Shown one piece after another: positions 7,483 to 13,036 of a stretch of DNA of 33,490 nt. This DNA comes from Oscillospiraceae bacterium (GTDB lineage Bacteria > Bacillota > Clostridia > Oscillospirales > Oscillospiraceae): assembly GCA_009787625.1 (NCBI GenBank), contig WQSX01000031.1, positions 1 to 33,490 of the forward strand, in the 5' to 3' direction. How positions within the stretch are numbered: position 1 is the first letter of the stretch; every line of letters starts with the position of its first letter. The translations under genes and the position numbers were made by a program. The notes beneath the pieces were generated by a model. It searched no databases. It had not been told where the DNA came from and was given only the letters and a program-made list of their open reading frames with translations.

Positions 7483-8472
7483 TCAAAGCATATTCCGCTT
7501 TTTACGTATATCCTCACCATAAAATGTCAAAACTTGATACTCACCCTCAAGGCGAGATGTTATTTGTTCGCTGTAACGTTTTCGCAGTTCGGGGATTGTT
7601 AAGTTTGAATTTACTATTGTTTTTTTGCCTGTCACCAGACGTGTATTTATTATCTCATATAGAGCGGCGATTGTGAATACCGTTGTCATCTCCGTGCCGA
7701 GGTCGTCCATTATTAGTAGGTCACATTCCATGAAGCGCTTTATTTCGTCTCGTGTGTCCTCCGGGTTTTCTGCGCGGGAAAATTTTTGATCCTCGAATTT
7801 TGCGAATATTGCCGCCGCCATTTCGTACACCACGGAGTAGCCGCTTTCTGCCACCACCCTTGCAATACATGCCGATAAATATGTTTTCCCCAAGCCGGGC
7901 GCACCATTGAAAAACAGATTCATGGAGTTTTGCGAGAACTTGCTTGCGTATTGTTTGCAGGTTTCAAAAACCATTTCCATGCTCCTTCGTGGGGAAATTC
8001 CCGTTTCGAGAGATGGGCGCTCGTCGTAGTAACCAAGGTCGAAGTTCTCAAAACGCTCGTTACCGAGCTTAAATAGGTTGCTCAGCGATTCACTCTGCTC
8101 CTGCTTATATATCTCTTCCAAACAGTTACACATTTTGTTGTCGATGTAACCCGTGTCTCTGCATTTTTGGCATATGTAGTTTTCATCTAAATAGTTTTCG
8201 GTGAAGCCCGCTTTTTTTATCTCCGTCTTGCGCTCATTTTGCAGGCTTTGGTTTCTTTGGCGGATTTTTTCTATTTCGCTTGTGTCCGTTTCACCCATGG
8301 CAACGCCAATAAGCTGTGTCATTGACTCTCGGAGCTTTGCGTCAATTTCAAGCACAACATGTGATTTTGCGTAGACTTCTCGAAGGCGGCTTTCCAAAGT
8401 CTCCTCTTTTCGCCTACGCCGTGCACGTAGTGCATTACGCGCCTTCGCTAAGATTTTTCCATCTATTGCCAT
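7483..8472 (-). CDS. dnaI: DnaI/DnaC-like helicase loader ATPase
   Basis: 329 residues from the ATG. An N-terminal helical region is followed by a Cys cluster ICQKCRDTGYI...CNC (Cys101, 104, 115, 117), as in DnaI zinc-binding domains. The AAA+ domain then has Walker A GAPGLGKT (190-197), Walker B LLIMDDLGTE (252-258 and on) and the sensor-1 region IVNSNLT, with Arg-rich ITSRLEG near the end. It should load the replicative helicase on DNA with DnaD-type partners. AAGGAG lies 10 bases before the ATG at 8470-8472; an upstream GTG (8496) touches the dnaD stop and has no ribosome site. dnaD ends 23 bases upstream, so the two loader genes form one transcription unit. Confidence 0.9.
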   Translation of the reverse strand: MAIDGKILAKARNALRARRRRKEETLESRLREVYAKSHVVLEIDAKLRESMTQLIGVAMGETDTSEIEKIRQRNQSLQNERKTEIKKAGFTENYLDENYICQKCRDTGYIDNKMCNCLEEIYKQEQSESLSNLFKLGNERFENFDLGYYDERPSLETGISPRRSMEMVFETCKQYASKFSQNSMNLFFNGAPGLGKTYLSACIARVVAESGYSVVYEMAAAIFAKFEDQKFSRAENPEDTRDEIKRFMECDLLIMDDLGTEMTTVFTIAALYEIINTRLVTGKKTIVNSNLTIPELRKRYSEQITSRLEGEYQVLTFYGEDIRKKRNML

Positions 8473-8495
8473 GTGTGGTTTGCTCCTTCTCGACA

Positions 8496-9458
8496 CTACT
8501 CATCAGTAATTTTCTTGAGTATTTTCGCCATTCTATCCAATTCCTCTTGGTTTGGTTTACCGTGCTTTTCTGTGGATTTTATCCTCAAATCACCGGGTGG
8601 CGTTTTCCCTTCTGATTCCAATACTTTTGCTTCCGTCAACAGGTCTTTTTTATACCAGTTCTTTAAAATTGAATCCATGTAGGGCCAAGCCATCCTTCCT
8701 GTTTTTACCACTGTCTTGTCATAGGCAATTGCAACAGCCTCAGGCTCAAATCCCATTTGAATCCAACTGTCCACATAACGAGCTTCTGTTGCTGAGAATT
8801 CTCTATCTCTTATCCGCATTTCATCTTTTATTCTACTGCGAACATTTCTTCGCTCGTCCAGTTTTTTGAGGTATTCTTCTGCTTTTTCAGCAGTAAACAG
8901 ACCTTCCCGCTCCCACGTATAGGCGGCTTTTTCTATGTAACGCACCGATGGTGCTCTTCCGCCGCCTGTTCTGCGGCTTTCGCTGATGCAATGTGTCATC
9001 AGGAGCATTATTACATCTGCGGGTAAGCGCAGGTAGTCGTATATGCCAAATAAACGAAGTAGCTCGTCAGGGGAAAGTATTCGTCCGATCACTCGCTGAG
9101 TTTCTTCTATTACATGCGAGAAATCTGAGCCTGATGCCAATTCGGTTTTTATTTCTTCGACCGAATAGTTACGCGGCTGTTTAAGTGGTGGTTTTTGTTC
9201 TTCACCGCTTACGGCTGCTTGCTCGTCAACGGATGCAAGCCCAATTCTCGACAGGGTTGCAAGGGCAGATGCTATCCAGCCTTTGCTCTTATCAAGGGCT
9301 ATGGCGGCCTGCGAAGATGAAAGTTCTCCATTCATCTTTAGTATATAGAGATATAGCAATGCCGCATCACCGTCTCCGGCACGAATAAGTCTATCAATGA
9401 CCTGCCCGGTAATCGTTATAGTTGCCGTATCAGGCAATGTAATTTTCATGTCGGACAT
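8496..9458 (-). CDS. DnaD-domain replication initiation protein
   Basis: 320 residues. The first 80 residues form a winged-helix-like region (SSQAAIALDKSKGWIASALATLSRIGLAS). Two DnaD/DnaB_2-type domains follow at about 98-190 and 215-275; the second ends in YMDSILKNW (Tyr260, Ile264, Trp268), the YxxxIxxxW motif that DnaD proteins use for DNA binding. It acts with DnaI in primosome assembly at the origin and at restart sites. The frame extends upstream to 9530, but AAAGG stands 10 bases before the ATG at 9456-9458 and a predicted promoter (9485-9513) lies inside the extension, so the shorter start is preferred. The C-terminus is lysine-rich. It is the first gene of the operon. Confidence 0.85.
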   Translation of the reverse strand: MSDMKITLPDTATITITGQVIDRLIRAGDGDAALLYLYILKMNGELSSSQAAIALDKSKGWIASALATLSRIGLASVDEQAAVSGEEQKPPLKQPRNYSVEEIKTELASGSDFSHVIEETQRVIGRILSPDELLRLFGIYDYLRLPADVIMLLMTHCISESRRTGGGRAPSVRYIEKAAYTWEREGLFTAEKAEEYLKKLDERRNVRSRIKDEMRIRDREFSATEARYVDSWIQMGFEPEAVAIAYDKTVVKTGRMAWPYMDSILKNWYKKDLLTEAKVLESEGKTPPGDLRIKSTEKHGKPNQEELDRMAKILKKITDE

Positions 9459-9484
9459 TTTTGATGTGCCTTTCTTTTTTATAC

Positions 9485-9513
9485 ATTCTATCACATAAAA
9501 TACAAAAATCAAA
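9485..9513 (-). promoter_or_regulatory. Predicted promoter of the dnaD operon
   Basis: Minus strand TTTGAT (9508-9513), 17-base spacer, TAGAAT (9485-9490). The expected transcription start (about 9478) is just upstream of the ribosome site at 9469-9473. Confidence 0.5.
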
Positions 9514-9536
9514 CCCCCACAAATAGACAAAAATAC

Positions 9537-9565
9537 TTGCAGTGTTTGTGGAGGTGGTATATACT
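9537..9565 (+). promoter_or_regulatory. Predicted promoter of the S41-like lipoprotein gene
   Basis: TTGCAG (9537-9542), 17-base spacer, TATACT (9560-9565). It is divergent from the dnaD promoter. A second possible -35, TTGACA at 9601-9606, has a poor 19-base spacing to TAGATA. Confidence 0.5.
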
Positions 9566-9653
9566 TATTGGTATATAATTAGAAACTTTTGTTGAGTGTT
9601 TTGACAAGCCGACCACTTTAATTGGTAGATACAAGGAAAGGTAAAGTTTGCTT

Positions 9654-10214
9654 ATGAAAAAGAAAAAATGGCTACTATTACTCATGTGCTGCATTTTGTT
9701 GGCTTTGCCATTAACCGCATGCGATACAGAAAGTAATGATGGTGCAATTGAACCTGAAGTACTGGAAATCCCACCCGATAGTTTTGAGAATGAAATATTA
9801 GCCGATTTTGATCTACCCGATATTCGGCATGATGACATTGACAGGATGCACTATGGCGCCCCTGCCGGCAGGGTTGTTTCAATCGAGCCCATACAGAGTT
9901 GGGGCAATTTTGAGGGGAAAGTCTGGATGCTGGTTAACCACCAGAATGGTTCTGCTGCACAAGCAGCCGCTTGGTATGCAAGCGAAACCGGGCATATAAC
10001 TTTAGTGGGCGACAGAACAGGCGGTGTTTTGGGCGGTCCGCGCACCATGGCACTTATGCCCAACACAGGCATTGCGTTTTACTTTGATATTTTCTATGTA
10101 ACTGACCGCCACGGTCGCCCGCTCGAAGCCGGCACGATTCCACACTATTTCAACCACCCCGGCATGGACGCACTCGAGACGGTACTTGCCTTGATCGATG
10201 AGTGGGATTCATGA
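9654..10214 (+). CDS. Lipoprotein carrying only the C-terminal part of an S41 peptidase
   Basis: 186 residues. A basic N-terminus, hydrophobic segment and LTAC lipobox (Cys23) mark a lipoprotein signal. After an acidic linker (24-60), the rest matches the C-terminal half of S41 (tail-specific) peptidases: KVWMLVNHQNGSAAQAAAWY with the putative nucleophile Ser100, then ITLVGDRTGG, and the tail GTIPHYFNHPGMDALETVLALI. Full-length relatives have roughly 200-300 more residues between signal and this part, including the PDZ region when present. The usual catalytic Lys after the Ser appears replaced (GDRTGG), so activity is doubtful. It is probably an internally deleted remnant, though the intact frame, signal and promoter suggest it may still be made. 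A TTG at 9648 is an alternative start with better spacing to AAAGG. Confidence 0.72.
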   Translation: MKKKKWLLLLMCCILLALPLTACDTESNDGAIEPEVLEIPPDSFENEILADFDLPDIRHDDIDRMHYGAPAGRVVSIEPIQSWGNFEGKVWMLVNHQNGSAAQAAAWYASETGHITLVGDRTGGVLGGPRTMALMPNTGIAFYFDIFYVTDRHGRPLEAGTIPHYFNHPGMDALETVLALIDEWDS

Positions 10215-10227
10215 ACTTGGTGCTAGC

Positions 10228-10260
10228 GATGAGAACGGGCGACCTGGGATGGTCGTTCTC
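10228..10260. repeat. GGGCGACC palindromic repeat, copy 1
   Basis: The 17 bases GATGAGAACGGGCGACC (10228-10244) recur exactly at 11471-11487. GAGAA/TTCTC and CGACC/GGTCG can form a hairpin. It stands 14 bases after the lipoprotein stop, so it may end transcription. Confidence 0.5.
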
Positions 10261-10287
10261 CCGTTGATTCCCACAGAGGAATGACAA

Positions 10288-10353
10288 TTTGCTACGCTTT
10301 TTTGCGAGCCATCGGGATCTACACCGCTTTTCTCGCAAAAAAGACTACGCAAA
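10288..10353. repeat. Imperfect inverted repeat
   Basis: TTTTTTGCGAG (10298-10308) and CTCGCAAAAAA (10332-10342) are exact inverted copies of 11 bases. Flanking TTTGC/GCAAA extend the stem imperfectly to 10288 and 10353. It lies in the gene-free stretch 10215-10473, where no other coding signal is seen except the gene fragment at 10397-10440. Confidence 0.5.
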
Positions 10354-10396
10354 CTGCCGTGCCTCTGCTACCTTGTACTATCCTTGATTTATAATA

Positions 10397-10440
10397 TTAC
10401 TTAATAAAATCCTTCAGAACATCTTCCATGGTTGGATGCC
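10397..10440 (-). pseudogene. Duplicate 3' end of the cyclic-2,3-DPG-synthase-like gene
   Basis: Read on the minus strand, these 44 bases encode HPTMEDVLKDFIK and a TAA stop, identical in protein to the end of the gene at 11510-12835. The DNA differs from that gene end (11510-11553) at 5 of 44 positions, all synonymous. Beyond 10440 the similarity stops. It is therefore a stranded 3' end from a diverged homologous copy, not a recent exact duplication. Confidence 0.8.
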
Positions 10441-10473
10441 TTGAAAAAATATAAAGCAAAATTCAGAACTCCG

Positions 10474-10502
10474 TTGAGAAAAACCCCGAAACATGTTATG
10501 AT
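10474..10502 (+). promoter_or_regulatory. Predicted promoter of the two-gene cassette
   Basis: TTGAGA (10474-10479), 17-base spacer, TATGAT (10497-10502), 54 bases before the first start codon. It begins 33 bases inside the cassette boundary, so the cassette carries its own promoter. Confidence 0.65.
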
Positions 10503-10556
10503 ATGGATTAAGAAACGGTGAGAGCAGAAAAGTTAAAGCGAAAGGACAATCCAAAA

Positions 10557-10865
10557 ATGAAACTCGCCACAAGTGCAAAACTTAAAACTGCAACAATCGC
10601 CAAGATCAAGTCGGATTATTTGGCGGTAAAAGAAGTTGCCATCAACAATATTGATAAAATAGATGCAAAAATTTCCGGAGATATATTGCGTGAATACTTG
10701 CAAGTTTGGTCGAAAGCTTTAAATGATAAAGATATATTAATAGAACTCGTTGCAGATGAAAGTGCATACGGATATGACTTGTGGCAAATAAACCCATTCA
10801 CAGGAATATTTTCACCAAAAGAAAGGTGGGAAGTTCTTAGAAATAAGGAATGGTCACAAAAATGA
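10557..10865 (+). CDS. Hypothetical protein, first gene of a toxin-antitoxin-like pair
   Basis: 102 residues, not recognised. The N-terminal 25 residues are Lys/Thr/Ala-rich, the middle is helical (NNIDKIDAKISGDILREYLQVWSKAL), and the end contains the aromatic stretch GYDLWQINPFTGIFSPKERWEVLR. There is no signal peptide, membrane segment or clear helix-turn-helix. AAAGGA lies 10 bases before the ATG; an upstream in-frame GTG at 10518 has no such site. Its stop TGA overlaps the next start (ATGA), so translation is coupled to the nucleotidyltransferase. By position it could be the antitoxin or a partner subunit, but that is inference. Confidence 0.68.
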   Translation: MKLATSAKLKTATIAKIKSDYLAVKEVAINNIDKIDAKISGDILREYLQVWSKALNDKDILIELVADESAYGYDLWQINPFTGIFSPKERWEVLRNKEWSQK

Positions 10866-11398
10866 ACATAAACGAACTTGAACATATCATCAGAGCAGCT
10901 TGTGCAATTACAGGGGAAGACAACATAGTAATAATAGGCTCACAAGCGATTTTGGCAAGTTTTCCGAACTCTTCGCTGCTGGAAAAACTCACCCAATCCA
11001 TTGAAGCTGACGTTTTTTACTTAAATGAAAAAAGTCAAGAACTAACCGACTTGATAGACGGAACGATAGGTGAACTGTCAATCTTTCAAGATACTTTTGG
11101 CGTGTATGCACATGGGGTAGGCAAAGAGACCGCAATACTCCCGAAAGGCTGGGAAACCCGTCTTGTGAAGCTCAAAAACGAAAACACTTATGGCTACACA
11201 GGATTATGCTTAGACCCATACGACTTGTGTGTGTCTAAGCTATTTGCTTATCGAAAAAAAGACCTTGAATACGTGTCGGCTATGTTAAAAAATAATCTTT
11301 TAGAAACAGACATATTAAGCGAAAGAATAAACTCTGTAAGTGATAATGATGAGAAAAAACAGCTGGCTCTGACATTTATTTGCAATATGAAAAAGTAA
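10862..11398 (+). CDS. Nucleotidyltransferase-fold protein (DUF6036-like), possible toxin
   Basis: 178 residues. VIIGSQAIL (Gly26-Ser27) and the later SIEADVF (Glu48, Asp50) correspond to the GS and acidic metal-binding motifs of minimal nucleotidyltransferases. LDPYDLCVSKLFAYRKKDLEYV (119-138 and on) resembles the D-L-K-R-K-D helix seen in DUF6036 and AbiEii-like proteins. Such proteins transfer a nucleotide to RNA or protein and several are toxins of toxin-antitoxin or abortive infection systems. Glu in place of the first Asp in DxD is a deviation. The start ATG overlaps the preceding stop; an ATG at 10850 is possible but less likely. The target and the toxin role are not shown by sequence. 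Confidence 0.7.
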   Translation: MNINELEHIIRAACAITGEDNIVIIGSQAILASFPNSSLLEKLTQSIEADVFYLNEKSQELTDLIDGTIGELSIFQDTFGVYAHGVGKETAILPKGWETRLVKLKNENTYGYTGLCLDPYDLCVSKLFAYRKKDLEYVSAMLKNNLLETDILSERINSVSDNDEKKQLALTFICNMKK

Positions 11399-11470
11399 TG
11401 CGTTGCGTATTTTTTGAGGGGTCAAAAGAGCCATCAGAAGATAAGACATCAACGTCCATACGATGCAAGA

Positions 11471-11505
11471 GATGAGAACGGGCGACCGAGGACGGTCGCC
11501 CCTAC
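11471..11505. repeat. GGGCGACC palindromic repeat, copy 2
   Basis: GGGCGACC (11480-11487) and GGTCGCCC (11494-11501) form a perfect 8-bp stem with a 6-base loop, followed by CTAC. The first 17 bases repeat those at 10228-10244. It lies between the convergent nucleotidyltransferase and GTPase genes, 5 bases from the latter's stop. Confidence 0.55.
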
Positions 11506-11509
11506 ATTA

Positions 11510-12835
11510 TTATTTTATAAAATCCTTTAAGACATCTTCCATGGTTGGATGCCCTATTTCTTGTAGCTCGTATTCTACTCTTGTGGTGGGTTTGTTGATT
11601 TTTATTACGCGCTCTAGGTCTATCGGTGTTGCTATCACAACTGCATCACAGTCTACCTTGTCGATTGTTGCGGCCAGGTCGCGCATTTGTTCTTCGCCGT
11701 AGCCCATTGCGGGTAGGAGATTTCCTATGTGCGGGTATGTTTTATATGTATCTGCAAGTTTACCAACAGCCTGCTCTCTTGGGTCGATTATTTCAGCCGC
11801 GCCGAAACGCTTTGCGGCCACTATGCCTGCGCCGATTTTCATTTCGCCATGGGTGAGTGTCGGACCGTCCTCTACAACTAAAACACGTTTCCCTTTGATA
11901 ACTTCGGGTTTTTCCACACTTATTGTTGAGGCGGCATCTACAACTATGGCATTTGGATTTACTCTCTCTATGCTTTCTCTCACTGTTAAGATGTTTTCAA
12001 AATCTGCGCTATCGATTTTATTGATAACCACCACATCTGCAAGACGCAGTGTGACTTCTCCCGGATAATAGCTCAGTTCGTGACCGGGGCGGTGCGGGTC
12101 AAGGACTGATACCATGAGATCAGTTTTATAAAACGGGAAGTCGTTATTTCCGCCGTCCCATAGGATTATGTCGCAACCGTCAGGGTCATTTTCTGCGGCA
12201 CGCAGGATTGCCTCATAGTCAACACCTGCATAGATGACATTACCACGCTCAATGTGTGGCTCGTATTCTTCCATCTCTTCGATTGTGCAGTTATGCTTTT
12301 TGAGGTCGTCTATTGTTGCAAAACGCTGAACTTTTTGTGCTTCCAAATCGCCGTATGGCATTGGGTGGCGGATTGCAATGACTTTTTTGCCGTGTGCCAT
12401 GAGAATTTCTGCGATTTTGCGTGATGTTTGGCTCTTTCCGCAGCCTGTACGCACTGCACCTACTGAAATTACAGGCTTTGTGCTTTTAATCATTGTATTT
12501 TTATGGCCAAGCATTGTAAACGCCGCACCTGCCGTGTTTACTCTTGCACCAAGGCTCATGACGTAGTTATATGGCACGTCGCTGTATGAGAATACACATG
12601 CATCCACATCGAATTTTTTAATGAGTTCTTCAAGTTCTTTTTCATCGTAAATTGGAATACCTTCCGGATAGAGTTTGCCTGCGAGTGCTGCGGGGTACTT
12701 GCGCCCTGCGATGTCAGGGATTTGCGCCGCGGTGAATGCCACTACATTGTAATCGGCGTTGTCTCTGTAGTAGACATTGAAGTTGTGGAAGTCGCGCCCT
12801 GCGGCTCCGATGATAATGATTTTTTTTACTGCCAT
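11510..12835 (-). CDS. Cyclic 2,3-diphosphoglycerate synthase-like P-loop protein
   Basis: 441 residues. The N-terminus KKIIIIGAAGRDFHNFN is Rossmann-like; GAVRTGCGKS (126-135) is a P-loop; VVVINKIDSAD resembles a GTPase NKxD motif and ILWDGGNNDFPF is typical of this family. The archaeal founder makes cyclic 2,3-diphosphoglycerate from 2,3-diphosphoglycerate with ATP. Bacterial members have no proven role, so the product name is by family only. AAAGGGG lies 11 bases before the ATG at 12833-12835; a TTG further upstream gives seven extra residues and is less likely. Its 3' end overlaps the boundary of the cassette at 10397-11553, and the last 13 codons also exist as a fragment at 10397-10440. 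The 3' end of the gene remains intact. Confidence 0.85.
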   Translation of the reverse strand: MAVKKIIIIGAAGRDFHNFNVYYRDNADYNVVAFTAAQIPDIAGRKYPAALAGKLYPEGIPIYDEKELEELIKKFDVDACVFSYSDVPYNYVMSLGARVNTAGAAFTMLGHKNTMIKSTKPVISVGAVRTGCGKSQTSRKIAEILMAHGKKVIAIRHPMPYGDLEAQKVQRFATIDDLKKHNCTIEEMEEYEPHIERGNVIYAGVDYEAILRAAENDPDGCDIILWDGGNNDFPFYKTDLMVSVLDPHRPGHELSYYPGEVTLRLADVVVINKIDSADFENILTVRESIERVNPNAIVVDAASTISVEKPEVIKGKRVLVVEDGPTLTHGEMKIGAGIVAAKRFGAAEIIDPREQAVGKLADTYKTYPHIGNLLPAMGYGEEQMRDLAATIDKVDCDAVVIATPIDLERVIKINKPTTRVEYELQEIGHPTMEDVLKDFIK

Positions 12836-12916
12836 GGTGGATATATCCCCTTTCAATAATACGGGGGCCCTGTCTCAGTACAAGTACTGCCACCGCCACG
12901 CCCATTTTGTCTTTAT

Positions 12917-12945
12917 AGTATATCAGGGTGAGTGTAATAATTCAA
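12917..12945 (-). promoter_or_regulatory. Predicted promoter of the cyclic-2,3-DPG-synthase-like gene
   Basis: Minus strand TTGAAT (12940-12945), 17-base spacer, TATACT (12917-12922), giving a leader of roughly 75 bases. Confidence 0.62.
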
Positions 12946-12961
12946 CACCGAGGAGTAAAAT

Positions 12962-12991
12962 TTGACGTAACCCACCCAACTATGTTAAAAT
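12962..12991 (+). promoter_or_regulatory. Predicted promoter of the hydrolase-amidase fusion gene
   Basis: TTGACG (12962-12967), 18-base spacer, TAAAAT (12986-12991). It is divergent from and 16 bases apart from the promoter at 12917-12945. Confidence 0.55.
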
Positions 12992-13036
12992 GACCGTTGT
13001 TTCAACAAGGTGTTTTCTACGAGGTGTTCTATAATT

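Larger units (their letters stand above)
10397..11553. mobile_element. Two-gene cassette bounded by duplicated gene ends (putative island)
   Basis: Direct repeats of 44 bases at 10397-10440 and 11510-11553, both coding the last 13 codons of the cyclic-2,3-DPG-synthase-like gene, bound a unit of about 1.1 kb holding a promoter, two overlapping genes and a palindromic repeat. This is the footprint of an element that inserted in the 3' end of a gene and supplied a replacement end. No integrase or transposase lies inside, so movement would need help in trans or homologous recombination. Confidence 0.42.

Noticed and set aside
8496..9530. Long form of the DnaD-domain protein starting at 9530
   Set aside because: The extra 24 residues cross the predicted promoter and lack a ribosome site.
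10518..10556. Start of the cassette's first gene at 10518
   Set aside because: GTG without ribosome site; AAAGGA serves the ATG at 10557.
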